Positions 1 through 7,430 of a stretch of DNA of 29,435 nucleotides are shown here, piece by piece. The notes beneath the pieces were generated by a model. The model did no database searches. It was given only the letters and a program-made list of their open reading frames with translations, and had not been told where the DNA came from. This DNA is from CAZCJU01 sp964562175 (GTDB lineage: Bacteria > Bacillota > Clostridia > Oscillospirales > CAG-272). Each line of letters starts with the position of its first letter. Position 1 is the first letter of the stretch. The stretch spans positions 1 to 29,435 of the forward strand of contig CAZLRV010000023.1 of assembly GCA_964562175.1 (NCBI GenBank), written 5' to 3'. The position numbers and the translations under genes are program-made.

Positions 1-52
1 TAAAGTCAATCTTGGCAACTGGCCGCTTCTCTTTCTTCGCCTTTTTAGCCAT
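1..52 (-). CDS. N-terminal fragment of a small basic protein (truncated by window edge)
   Basis: The minus strand has an ATG at 52 preceded by a GGGTG ribosome binding site about 6 nt upstream. It reads MAKKAKKEKRPVAKIDF and runs off the window. The first ten residues are very lysine-rich, which suggests a nucleic-acid-binding or mobilisation-type accessory protein, but 17 residues do not allow a family call. It diverges from the TetR gene at 263, and the ~210 bp between them should hold both promoters. Confidence 0.45.
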   Translation of the reverse strand, partial: MAKKAKKEKRPVAKIDF

Positions 53-187
53 ATTCAATCACCCTATTAGAATCTACAGTTCACCCATCCTTCAGAATAT
101 GTTCTGATAGTTCCTATAATTAGCCAAAATAATTCATTATATACGACAGTCTTTCTTTTTGAACTATGTGCTTTCAGGTTTTGTGGA

Positions 188-216
188 TTGACTTTATACG
201 CATGTTGTTGTAAAAT
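188..216 (+). promoter_or_regulatory. Sigma-A type promoter for the TetR gene
   Basis: TTGACT at 188-193 and TAAAAT at 211-216 are separated by 17 bp and lie about 47 nt upstream of the TetR start. One mismatch in each hexamer from consensus. Confidence 0.6.
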
Positions 217-262
217 ATGACCAAAAGAACAGAAACAGTCAAAACAGCTTGGAGGTCATCAC

Positions 263-841
263 TTGGCATTTACAGAGCAGAAAAATGAAATGATCCGCAA
301 GGATTTGTTAGACGAAGCATTGCATTGTGCCGTGACCATTGGAATGCGGAAAACATCGGTGGAACAACTCACCGAAGCGGCGGGCATTGCAAAGGGTTCG
401 TTTTACAAGTTCTTCCCATCCAAAGAACTTCTGTTCTTTGCCGTGCTGGAAAACATTCATTCGGAAACCTATGCCGTTGCGGAGAAAGCCTTGCAGGACA
501 ATGCAGAACTGCCTCCAACCGAGCGGGCAACAAAAATCATACTTGCTGCTTGCAAATACCTTTCTGATACCAAAGCCATGACCTTTATCGAAAACGATGC
601 GGAGTATCTACTGCGGCGGATACCGGCTGACATCAAAGATGCTCACTATCACGATGATGAAGTTCACATTCGTCAGATTCTGGAGGCAAGTGGACTTGTG
701 CCGAAAGGTGGAATGGAACTGGCTGCTGCCACCATCCGTGGGCTGATCTTAACGGTTTCCCATCAGAGTGAGATTGGTGCGCTGTATCCGCAAGTCTTGG
801 AAACGCTGGTGCGTGGCGCTTGCAAAGAATTATTTGATTAA
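263..841 (+). CDS. TetR/AcrR family transcriptional regulator
   Basis: This 192-residue protein has the standard TetR layout. An N-terminal helix-turn-helix lies at about residues 10-55 (TSVEQLTEAAGIAKGSFYKF is the recognition region), followed by a helical ligand-binding and dimerisation domain. The start is TTG at 263, chosen because GGAGG at 251-255 sits 7 nt upstream; no in-frame ATG is better placed. A hairpin terminator follows at 845-870. The next gene downstream is a broken methyltransferase, and TetR-methyltransferase pairs occur in clostridial accessory regions, so that gene may have been its target (inference). The effector is unknown. Confidence 0.88.
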   Translation: MAFTEQKNEMIRKDLLDEALHCAVTIGMRKTSVEQLTEAAGIAKGSFYKFFPSKELLFFAVLENIHSETYAVAEKALQDNAELPPTERATKIILAACKYLSDTKAMTFIENDAEYLLRRIPADIKDAHYHDDEVHIRQILEASGLVPKGGMELAAATIRGLILTVSHQSEIGALYPQVLETLVRGACKELFD

Positions 842-844
842 ATC

Positions 845-870
845 GAAAAGCTGCCGGTTGGCGGCTTTTC
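845..870 (+). terminator. Hairpin terminator after the TetR gene
   Basis: An 11-bp stem with one T-G wobble (GAAAAGCTGCC / GGCGGCTTTTC) and a GGTT loop begins 4 nt after the TetR stop. The T4 tract lies at the end of the 3' arm. The U-tract is short, so termination may be partial. Confidence 0.5.
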
Positions 871-918
871 AAAAAACCACGAGTTAGAGGCGGCTAACTC
901 ATGTATAGGAGTGATGTT

Positions 919-1251
919 ATGAAGAAAACCTTTTGGGATCGCACGGCGAAAATCTATGACTGTTTTATGTGAAAAGATCGTAAAGCTTACGAGCAAATGT
1001 ATGCACTGATTTGTCCCATAGTAGAACATAAGCAGGTGCCGGAGCTTGCCACAGGAACGGGGTTGATTGCCCCCGCCTTTACCCATGCCTGAAATGACTT
1101 TTTCGGTAATGTCAAAACGTTCTTTATGACGCTGGTGGGCTTTCGGCAGTACAGCAAATGGTCAAGTGAAAGCTACTTGGATTTCCTGCGAAAACAGGGG
1201 TGGACGGTGCAAAAAAGCGAAGTATTAAAGGCAAGTTTTCCTCTGACTTAG
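919..1251 (+). pseudogene. Decayed class I SAM-dependent methyltransferase
   Basis: An ATG at 919 follows a TAGGAGTG ribosome binding site and opens a frame beginning MKKTFWDRTAKIYDCFM, a typical start for small UbiE/Methyltransf_11-like enzymes. TGA codons at 970-972 and 1090-1092 interrupt this frame, which otherwise continues to TAG at 1249-1251. The SAM-binding motif I survives as ELATGTG, and a C-terminal motif like FRQYSKWSSESYLDFLRKQG also survives. Everything between motif I and this tail (about 90-100 residues in the family) is missing, so an internal deletion has occurred as well as the point stops. The gene cannot make an active enzyme. TGA is used as a true stop elsewhere in the window (for example by the DUF1700 gene), so recoding is unlikely. 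Confidence 0.8.
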
Positions 1252-1492
1252 ATAAGACCGTCACTCGGCTCAAATGCAAGCTTAATGCGCTGAGTCTGGA
1301 TTTTATTATTTCTTACTAATGTTAATTTACACAAATTATCGCTTAACATTTTGTGCATGATAACGATTTTATCATACATTTGCAATGCTTACACGCAGTT
1401 CATGATTACACTGCGGATATGTAGTATAATATGGTTGCGAGGAAAAGTTTCCCGCGTTGCGTCTTGGAAAAATTTTATAATGGAGGTAGATC

Positions 1493-1630
1493 ATGAAAAA
1501 ATTTCTGAGATCATCCTTGCACACCGTGTTTGCTGAAAACGGTGTATCTATGATATCTAAGTTCTCCCCCGTACAGGCACCGCCGAAATGTAATGTGCTT
1601 CAATGCGACAGTATTCGGCGAATGAGTTGA
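1493..1630 (+). CDS. Possible small protein of 45 residues, unrecognised
   Basis: An ATG at 1493 has GGAGG at 1482-1486 (6-nt spacing) and a TATAAT at 1425-1430 about 60 nt upstream with no convincing -35. The product starts MKKFLRSSLHTVF, is basic at the N-terminus and has no clear membrane segment. Its leader (TGGAGGTAGATCATGAAAAA) closely resembles that of the lipoprotein gene at 1725, so it could be a decayed copy of a similar gene start. The TGA stop lies within a 10-bp hairpin loop. No family recognised; it may not be translated. Confidence 0.3.
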   Translation: MKKFLRSSLHTVFAENGVSMISKFSPVQAPPKCNVLQCDSIRRMS

Positions 1631-1646
1631 TATCATCTCATTCGCC
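1617..1646. repeat. Perfect 10-bp inverted repeat over the small ORF stop
   Basis: GGCGAATGAG (1617-1626) and CTCATTCGCC (1637-1646) form a perfect stem with a 10-nt loop carrying the TGA stop of the small ORF. No T-run follows on either strand, so it is not a classical intrinsic terminator. It could stabilise RNA or bind a protein. Confidence 0.5.
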
Positions 1647-1724
1647 ACAACAAACAGAGAAAATATTAAAGCATATGATATAGGACTTTTGGCTTAGTAC
1701 TTATATCGGAAATGGAGAAAGATC

Positions 1725-2696
1725 ATGAAAAAAATCAAGTTATTAACGAGTACATTATTTTTACTGCTTGCCGCTCTTATATGCGCATCATGCACAGCCG
1801 ATGCCGACGGTGAGCAGACTTCTGCACAGGAAAGTACCGGTGGCGAGCAGACTTTTGCACAGGAAAGTGCCGGTGATGAACAGACTTCTGTGCAGGACAC
1901 TGCAGATACCGAAAAAAATATGGTGGACGATAACGCCCCGGACTATGAATTACAATGCGTTGGTGATAAAAACTATATAGTATTTGATGATATATCCAAA
2001 TATTCATCACGTGTTGACCACAACTCATGTGTGCTTTTCGGGTCTCCGGACTTTGCAAATATGAAAGAGTTCAAAAACTCTGTGCCTAACGGTATGTTGA
2101 CCGAAGACCAAAAGATTTCTATTTCACAATTTGAAAAAGATGAAAATGGCAAAATAAAAACGGTTGACTTTGATAACCTTTACGTTCCCGTGCTACCGCA
2201 ATATTGTGTTATTGAGGGCGGCGTGTCTTGGAATGGCGAGTGTTATTCGTTTCAGATAAAAGACAAGCTAAGAAGACAAACGGTAAGCATGATTATTTCA
2301 ACAGAGGATTATTACAAGAAGAACTATGAAGGTAAATGTAATGCTTTATCGAACGTCAATGATATTGCAATAACAAAGACGGAAACATTCGATGACGGCA
2401 AGACGGCGATATATTATACAAATGGCTTGAATGAATATGTACGGTTTAAATATGTTCTGACGGACGGAGACAAAACGTGTACTGTCTTTAAGTTGTATTC
2501 TATTGAACCGACTACGGGCTCACTTGATGAAGAACCACTGTATTTTCCGCATTATGCTGATCTTTATTATACAGAAAACGATCGATATTATATCGTATGC
2601 GATGTGGGTGCACTTGGAGAAGAAGTTGACGATTCTTATATCATGAGCTTCGGTGCAACAAGATATGTTGATGAGCCGAATACGGAAGTAAAGTAA
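1725..2696 (+). CDS. Secreted lipoprotein of unknown function with an N-terminal 11-residue repeat
   Basis: This 323-residue protein starts with a lipoprotein signal peptide (KKIK, a hydrophobic stretch, and a cysteine in ICASC at residue 23), so it is probably anchored to the outer face of the membrane. Residues 28-60 are three degenerate copies of an 11-residue acidic, Gln/Ser/Thr-rich repeat (for example DGEQTSAQEST), which look like a flexible tether. The remaining ~250 residues are soluble, rich in Tyr and Asp, and have scattered cysteines. I recognise no family. ATG at 1725 follows GGAG by about 9 nt. A strong terminator lies ~95 bp downstream, so it is probably monocistronic. Confidence 0.75.
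   Translation: MKKIKLLTSTLFLLLAALICASCTADADGEQTSAQESTGGEQTFAQESAGDEQTSVQDTADTEKNMVDDNAPDYELQCVGDKNYIVFDDISKYSSRVDHNSCVLFGSPDFANMKEFKNSVPNGMLTEDQKISISQFEKDENGKIKTVDFDNLYVPVLPQYCVIEGGVSWNGECYSFQIKDKLRRQTVSMIISTEDYYKKNYEGKCNALSNVNDIAITKTETFDDGKTAIYYTNGLNEYVRFKYVLTDGDKTCTVFKLYSIEPTTGSLDEEPLYFPHYADLYYTENDRYYIVCDVGALGEEVDDSYIMSFGATRYVDEPNTEVK
1806..1904 (+). repeat. Three tandem 33-bp units inside the lipoprotein gene
   Basis: Three in-frame 33-bp units encode DGEQTSAQEST, GGEQTFAQESA and GDEQTSVQDTA. The nucleotide copies are close (shared core GAGCAGACTT...GCACAGGAAAG in the first two), which suggests recent expansion. Copy number can change without shifting the reading frame. Confidence 0.8.
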
Positions 2697-2787
2697 AGCA
2701 ACGCAAGCGATGAGCCGTGATGCGGCGTGTTGCATATGCGGTCGAATACGGCATTAAAAATGCAAGCGCTATTCACGGTACACAAAA

Positions 2788-2822
2788 AGCAAGGTCATTT
2801 CGGTGATGACCTTGTTTTTTGC
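2788..2822 (+). terminator. Intrinsic terminator
   Basis: The stem CAAGGTCAT / ATGACCTTG (2790-2798 / 2806-2814), with loop TTCGGTG, is followed by TTTTTT. It closes the lipoprotein transcription unit. Confidence 0.85.
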
Positions 2823-2913
2823 TTTTCGTATATTGTTTAATAAGGCGTTTGCGGCTCACACTTGGCAAGCGTATGCTTACACCTGTGATTTTTTTATTTT
2901 TTTCGAAAAGGTA

Positions 2914-2942
2914 TTGACAAAACGCATACTTCGTGATATGAT
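2914..2942 (+). promoter_or_regulatory. Promoter of the padR-DUF1700-DUF4097 operon
   Basis: TTGACA (2914-2919) and TATGAT (2937-2942) are separated by 17 bp, 24 nt before the padR ATG. The spacer and start region contain ATAC...GTAT half-sites (2927-2930 and 2942-2946), a possible PadR autoregulatory operator, but the symmetry is imperfect. Confidence 0.75.
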
Positions 2943-2966
2943 GTATTACGCAACGGGAGGTATATA

Positions 2967-3287
2967 ATGGATAATCAACTTAAGCGAGGGCTTTTGGACG
3001 TTTGCGTGCTGGCGGCGATAAAGGACGGTGAGTCCTATGGCTATAAAATAATAAAAGACATGAAGCCTTATATTGAGCTTTCCGAATCGACCTTATATAC
3101 GATATTGAAGAGGCTGGAGGGGGCGGGAATGCTCACCGTGCGTACTGCGGAGCATGACGGAAGGCTGAGAAAGTATTACGGTATCACATCACGAGGGTTG
3201 GAACGCATTGAAGAATTTAAGAAGGATTGGAACGAGATGCTGTCAATATATCGCTTTGTGATAAAGCGGGAGGAAGAAAATGAATAA
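2967..3287 (+). CDS. PadR family transcriptional regulator
   Basis: This 106-residue protein is a compact (subfamily-2-like) PadR repressor: a winged helix only, with a short C-terminal helix. Diagnostic elements are GLLDVCVLAAI near residue 9, YGYKI near 24, and SESTLYTILKRLEGAGML (recognition helix) followed by a wing with DGRLRKYY and LTSRG-like ITSRG. The start has GGGAGG 8 nt upstream. It overlaps the next gene by 8 nt, so it is translationally coupled to it. PadR genes of this kind commonly precede DUF1700 membrane proteins and usually repress their own operon; the ligand or stress signal is unknown. Confidence 0.93.
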   Translation: MDNQLKRGLLDVCVLAAIKDGESYGYKIIKDMKPYIELSESTLYTILKRLEGAGMLTVRTAEHDGRLRKYYGITSRGLERIEEFKKDWNEMLSIYRFVIKREEENE

Positions 3288-3885
3288 ACAAGAATTTCTA
3301 AAGCGACTGCGCGAGGGCTTATCGGAAATGTCGGAGGAGGATATAGCGGAGCGGTTGACATTTTACGGTGAGATGATAGACGAGGGGGTAGAGGACGGTA
3401 TGACCGAGGAGGAGGCGACGGAGCGTATCGGCTCTGTGGATGAAACAGTCAAGCAGATAAAAGAGGAGCAGACGCTCGGAAGACCCGATTGCGAAAAAGC
3501 AAAGCCAAAACGTAGCTTGCGTGCGTGGGAGATCGTGCTTGTTGCGTTAGGCTCGCCGATATGGCTGTCGCTGCTGATAGCCGCATTTTCCGTGTTGCTT
3601 GCCGTTTATATCGTTATGTGGTCGCTCATAATTTCTCTGTGGGCTGTTGAACTGTCGTTTGCGGTATGTTCCGTGGCGGGTGCGGTACTATCGGTCGTAT
3701 CGTTTGCGGCTCGAAGCAATGCCGTGGCGGGCGTTGCCATGCTCGGTGCTTGTCTGTTTTGTGCGGGATGTGCTATCTTGCTGTTTTTCGGATGCTTGAG
3801 TGCGAGCCGAGGTATTTTAAAATTGAGTAAGTTGATAATATTAAAGCTCAAAATGCCGTTTATTAAAGGAGAGGGTAAAAAATGA
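3280..3885 (+). CDS. DUF1700 (HAAS-domain) membrane protein
   Basis: A 201-residue protein. Residues 1-65 are the helical HAAS/DUF1700 signature: EFLKRLREGLSEM, a YGEMIDEGVEDG-like segment, and EEEATERIGSVDE. Three or four hydrophobic membrane segments follow (about residues 85-180). It overlaps padR by 8 nt upstream and the DUF4097 gene by 4 nt (ATGA) downstream. In Firmicutes such proteins sit with PadR regulators and DUF4097 proteins and are thought to act in envelope stress sensing or assembly; no biochemical activity can be assigned here. Confidence 0.9.
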   Translation: MNKQEFLKRLREGLSEMSEEDIAERLTFYGEMIDEGVEDGMTEEEATERIGSVDETVKQIKEEQTLGRPDCEKAKPKRSLRAWEIVLVALGSPIWLSLLIAAFSVLLAVYIVMWSLIISLWAVELSFAVCSVAGAVLSVVSFAARSNAVAGVAMLGACLFCAGCAILLFFGCLSASRGILKLSKLIILKLKMPFIKGEGKK

Positions 3886-4844
3886 ACAGAGGAACGTTGA
3901 CACTTGTTATAATTGCCGTGATATTGATAGCTGTGGGCGTGGTGATATTCGTTTGCGCAATGTCATCATCCGATTGGAAGATCTCTTCGCTGAACAATGC
4001 CGCAATTGTGGAATGCTCGTTTGAGGTGAGCGATAAATTTGATAATATATCGATAGATACCGATATAGACGATATTGAATTTGTCAAGGGCGATGCTTGC
4101 CGCGTTGAATGCACCGAGTATGAAAACTACACGCACACCGTCAAGGTGGAAAACAATACGCTTGTCATAAAGCCGAAGGATTCGAAGAAATGGTACGATT
4201 ACATAGGCGTTTCTTTCGGAAATACGAGCATGACGGTGTATCTGCCGAGGGATAAATACGAATCACTTGATATCAAGAGCAACACGGGCGATATTTGCAT
4301 ACCGAATACATTTTCTTTCGGTAATGTTAGTATAGACGGTGATACCTGTAAGGTCGATTGCTCATCAAGTGTATCGAATACACTTGATATAAAGGTCGAT
4401 ACGGGAGATATCCGTGTAAGCTCGTGTGTATCGGGTGAATTGAAGCTCTTGACGAAAACGGGAAAAATTTCCCTCACCTCATCGCAAATAATGAACGGCG
4501 CGGATGTTGAAGCGAAGACCGGAGGCATAGATATTGACGGCGTTACTTGCAAGAGCTTAAACGTGTGTAACGATACGGGGCTTATAGCCTTGAGCAATAC
4601 CACGGCAAACGGCGTGCTTGAGGTGAAAAACGGCACGGGAAGCATACGCTTTGAAAAATGTGACGGCGGGGAGATATACGCAAAGACAAGCACGGGCAGT
4701 ATAACGGGATCTTTCCTAAGTGAAAAGATAATTTTCGCAAGCTCATCCACCGGTAAGGTAGACGTGCCGAAAAGCACATCGGGCGGCAAGTGCGAGCTTA
4801 CGACTTCAACGGGAAGCATAAAAATCGAGATAGCGAGCCGATAA
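3882..4844 (+). CDS. DUF4097-family membrane-anchored beta-repeat protein
   Basis: This 320-residue protein has one N-terminal membrane anchor (residues ~5-28). The extracellular part is built of repeating beta-strand turns with the motif TGxI or TGDI (SNTGDICI, DTGDIRVS, TKTGKISL, AKTGGIDI, GTGSIRF, STGSITG, STGSIKI), which is the DUF4097 right-handed beta-helix or adhesin-like repeat. Length and architecture fit LiaG-like proteins. It is the last gene of the padR operon (4-nt overlap with DUF1700). Role inferred from context: envelope homeostasis. Between its stop and ychF there is a new promoter, so the operon probably ends here, although no strong terminator was found. Confidence 0.9.
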   Translation: MNRGTLTLVIIAVILIAVGVVIFVCAMSSSDWKISSLNNAAIVECSFEVSDKFDNISIDTDIDDIEFVKGDACRVECTEYENYTHTVKVENNTLVIKPKDSKKWYDYIGVSFGNTSMTVYLPRDKYESLDIKSNTGDICIPNTFSFGNVSIDGDTCKVDCSSSVSNTLDIKVDTGDIRVSSCVSGELKLLTKTGKISLTSSQIMNGADVEAKTGGIDIDGVTCKSLNVCNDTGLIALSNTTANGVLEVKNGTGSIRFEKCDGGEIYAKTSTGSITGSFLSEKIIFASSSTGKVDVPKSTSGGKCELTTSTGSIKIEIASR

Positions 4845-4897
4845 AGCTTTCGCAGGTGAAATATATCCGCAGATACGAAATATTTACAAAATAAGGC

Positions 4898-4926
4898 TTG
4901 AGAAACGATGCGTTATTTGGTACAAT
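4898..4926 (+). promoter_or_regulatory. Promoter for ychF
   Basis: TTGAGA (4898-4903) and TACAAT (4921-4926) are separated by 17 bp, about 90 nt upstream of the ychF ATG, leaving a leader of roughly 80 nt. Confidence 0.7.
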
Positions 4927-4965
4927 ACGAAAGTATAGATATATCTACCAATATAAATTGCCCAT

Positions 4966-4988
4966 GCCGTGTGCGACTTCCGCACGGC
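4966..4988 (+). other. Hairpin in the ychF leader
   Basis: GCCGTGTGCG pairs with CGCACGGC around loop ACTTC with a 2-nt bulge. It ends 12 nt before the GGAG ribosome binding site (5001-5004) and has no T-tract, so it is not a terminator. It might modulate stability or translation. Confidence 0.4.
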
Positions 4989-5014
4989 AGCGAGCTTAAA
5001 GGAGAAGTATAGAT

Positions 5015-6112
5015 ATGAAATTAGGCATCGTCGGATTGCCGAATGTCGGCAAAAGCACTTTATTTAACGCAATTACCGATGCGGGGGCAGAGTGTGCCAA
5101 TTACCCGTTTTGTACGATAGAACCTAATGTCGGCGTTGTAGCCGTGCCGGATGCAAGGCTCGATAAGCTGGCGGAGATATATAAGCCGGAGAAGATAACG
5201 CCGGCGGTAATAGAATTTGTCGATATTGCCGGCTTGGTCAGGGGTGCATCGAGGGGCGAGGGCTTGGGAAACAAGTTTCTTTCGCATATTCGTGAGGTCG
5301 ATGCCGTCGTTCATGTCGTAAGATGCTTTGAGGATGAAAATGTTATCCACGTTGACGGCTCGGTAGATCCGGTGAGAGATGCGGAGACGATAAACACGGA
5401 GCTTATTTTATCGGATATAGAAATAGCCGAGAAAAGACTTGACAAAACGAAAAAGCTGATGAAGGGTGACAAAACGCTTGAGGGCGAAGCGGATTTTTTG
5501 CAAAGAGTTCTCGACACGCTGAACGAGGGCAAAAGTCCGAGAGGGCTTGACATGACAACGAGTGAGAGGGAAATATTCGACACATTGCCGCTTTTGTCGT
5601 CAAAGCCCGTTATCTATGCCGCAAACATCTCGGAGGACGAGGTCGGATGCGATATTTCAAATAATAAGCACTACAATGCTTTGGCTGAGTATGCAAGCGA
5701 ACAGGGGGCTGAGATAATGCCTATCTGCGCCTCGATAGAATCCGAAATAGCACAGCTTGAACGTGACGAGAGAGGTGCGTTTTTGGAAGAGCTCGGACTT
5801 GAGCAGTCGGGCCTTGACCGTCTTGTCGTTGCGTCCTACAGATTGCTCGGCTACATAAGCTTTTTGACAGCCGGACCGAAGGAGGTTCGCGCATGGACGA
5901 TAGTAAAAGGAACCAAGGCACCACAGGCGGCGGGCAAGATACATTCGGATATGGAGCGCGGCTTTATACGTGCCGAGGTAATATCTTATGAGGATCTTAT
6001 AAGCATAGGCGGAAGCCTTGCCGTAGCACGTGAAAAGGGCCTTATAAGAAGCGAGGGAAAGGACTACGTATTTGAGGACGGCGACGTTACCGTTTTCAGA
6101 TTTAATGTATAA
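5015..6112 (+). CDS. ychF: Redox-regulated ATPase YchF (Obg-like ATPase)
   Basis: Its 365 residues match the family length (~363-367). The P-loop is GLPNVGKST at residues 7-15, the G3 region is DIAGLVRGAS (near 70-79), and the G4 position reads AANISEDE, the NxxE form that makes YchF prefer ATP over GTP. The C-terminal TGS domain is intact (MERGFIRAEVI, EGKDYVFEDGDV). YchF associates with ribosomes and is implicated in translation and oxidative-stress control. The gene has its own promoter and leader hairpin. The lipoprotein gene starts 21 nt downstream without an intervening terminator, so the two are probably cotranscribed. Confidence 0.98.
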   Translation: MKLGIVGLPNVGKSTLFNAITDAGAECANYPFCTIEPNVGVVAVPDARLDKLAEIYKPEKITPAVIEFVDIAGLVRGASRGEGLGNKFLSHIREVDAVVHVVRCFEDENVIHVDGSVDPVRDAETINTELILSDIEIAEKRLDKTKKLMKGDKTLEGEADFLQRVLDTLNEGKSPRGLDMTTSEREIFDTLPLLSSKPVIYAANISEDEVGCDISNNKHYNALAEYASEQGAEIMPICASIESEIAQLERDERGAFLEELGLEQSGLDRLVVASYRLLGYISFLTAGPKEVRAWTIVKGTKAPQAAGKIHSDMERGFIRAEVISYEDLISIGGSLAVAREKGLIRSEGKDYVFEDGDVTVFRFNV

Positions 6113-6133
6113 ATAATAAATACGGAGATTAAG

Positions 6134-7261
6134 ATGAAGAAAAAAATTCTTGCCATTGCTCTATCCGCCATAATTCTGTTTACGGCTGTATTTGCAAGCG
6201 GTTGTACCGGGTGCTTTTCGGATACCACCACGACGGGGACGAAATACACGTTTTCGCTTATCGGAAATATAGATGCGGATTACGATGGTCATACCGACGA
6301 GGCAACATTTGAAAGAGCGTGCTGGGATGCTATAAAAAAGGTTGCGGACAATCGCAATTCACAAGAGAGCGAAAAATGGTACTATAAGTATTACCCCGTT
6401 GAGGAAATAAACGTAAAAGAGGGCGAAAGCTATTTGGCACTTTACGAGGCAGCCGCCAAAAAACAGCTTGAGCTTGCCATCGCATCGAAAGCAAAGGAAA
6501 GAGCGACTATAATTATACCGGCAGATAGATATACATCGGCATATACCTCACTCAAGGATAAGCTTGACGGTGTAAATACGGTGCTTGTCGGCGTATCGCG
6601 CGACAGCGAGTATTCAAAGCAAAGCTCCCTTGCCACACAAACGTATGCCATTGTCATAGATTACGCACTTCAAGGCTATATGTCGGGATATACCGCAGTA
6701 TGCGACGGCTATACGAAGCTCGGCTTCATCGGCTATGAAAATGCCATGAGCAAGTCTATGCTTATGGGTTATATGCTCGGTGCGGAAGCTGCGGGTACGG
6801 AAAAGAATGTCAATGTCGAGTTGAAGTATGAATACGTTATCAACGCCCAAAACAGCGATGACACGATAAATATGATAAAGGATATGTATTCGGCTTGCGA
6901 TATCGTAATGACCGAGGATGTACAGCTTGAAAAACAGCTTGAGCAGAATGCGGGTGAGAAAGCATTTATCTCAACCTCCGGCGCTTATGCGGACAAAGCC
7001 GTATTCTCGTATGCGGTAGACCATGAAAAGCTCGCACAGACGGTGGAAGAAAAGATAAAATTGTCGAATATTTCAGCCGAGGTCGAGACGTTCAGCGTGT
7101 TCACATATAAGTGTGATGAAAAGGCGACATTTACAAAAGCAGACGGCGAGGAGCTGATTAAAAATACAAAAAGCCCCGAATACGGGGAGGCTGTGACAGA
7201 TATTGCCACACTTATACCGACGCTCAAGCAGGTAAAAGCAAGCAAGCTCAGCGAAAAATAA
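6134..7261 (+). CDS. Lipoprotein resembling BMP/PnrA-type or periplasmic-binding-protein-like ligand binders
   Basis: A 375-residue protein with a lipoprotein signal (KKK, hydrophobic core, FASGC lipobox with the cysteine near residue 24). The mature part looks like a two-lobed binding protein: FSLIGNIDADYDG at the start, a segment AKERATIIIPADRY, GYMSGYTAVCDGYTKLGFIG followed by a helix rich in Met and Ala, and a hinge-like IVMTEDVQ. This order resembles BMP-family (PnrA) nucleoside-binding lipoproteins, but the match is remote. No permease or ATPase gene is adjacent, so it is an orphan binding protein or uses a transporter elsewhere. It is 21 nt downstream of ychF with CGGAG as ribosome binding site, and a terminator follows. 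Confidence 0.65.
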   Translation: MKKKILAIALSAIILFTAVFASGCTGCFSDTTTTGTKYTFSLIGNIDADYDGHTDEATFERACWDAIKKVADNRNSQESEKWYYKYYPVEEINVKEGESYLALYEAAAKKQLELAIASKAKERATIIIPADRYTSAYTSLKDKLDGVNTVLVGVSRDSEYSKQSSLATQTYAIVIDYALQGYMSGYTAVCDGYTKLGFIGYENAMSKSMLMGYMLGAEAAGTEKNVNVELKYEYVINAQNSDDTINMIKDMYSACDIVMTEDVQLEKQLEQNAGEKAFISTSGAYADKAVFSYAVDHEKLAQTVEEKIKLSNISAEVETFSVFTYKCDEKATFTKADGEELIKNTKSPEYGEAVTDIATLIPTLKQVKASKLSEK

Positions 7262-7273
7262 TAAGAATAAGTC

Positions 7274-7303
7274 ACGGGAAGCACAATGCTTCCCGTTTGT
7301 TTT
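7274..7303 (+). terminator. Intrinsic terminator after the ychF-lipoprotein unit
   Basis: ACGGGAAGC and GCTTCCCGT form a 9-bp stem around ACAAT, followed by TTTGTTTT. Confidence 0.88.
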
Positions 7304-7375
7304 AGACAAAACATATCATAAAATACGAACAAGTGATATTTTAATAATAAAATTTACATAATAATTCGGAAAGTA

Positions 7376-7404
7376 TTGACAATTCGAAAATATTATGGTA
7401 TAAT
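7376..7404 (+). promoter_or_regulatory. Consensus promoter of the glycine riboswitch unit
   Basis: TTGACA (7376-7381), a 17-bp spacer and TATAAT (7399-7404): exact consensus. The predicted transcript start is about 20 nt before the first aptamer. Confidence 0.92.
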
Positions 7405-7430
7405 GTCACAAATGGATATTTCTATATGAA

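Noticed and set aside
970..972. TGA recoding (selenocysteine, Trp or Gly) in the methyltransferase gene
   Set aside because: No SECIS-like element was sought in detail, but TGA serves as a normal stop elsewhere and a large internal deletion makes the gene non-functional anyway.
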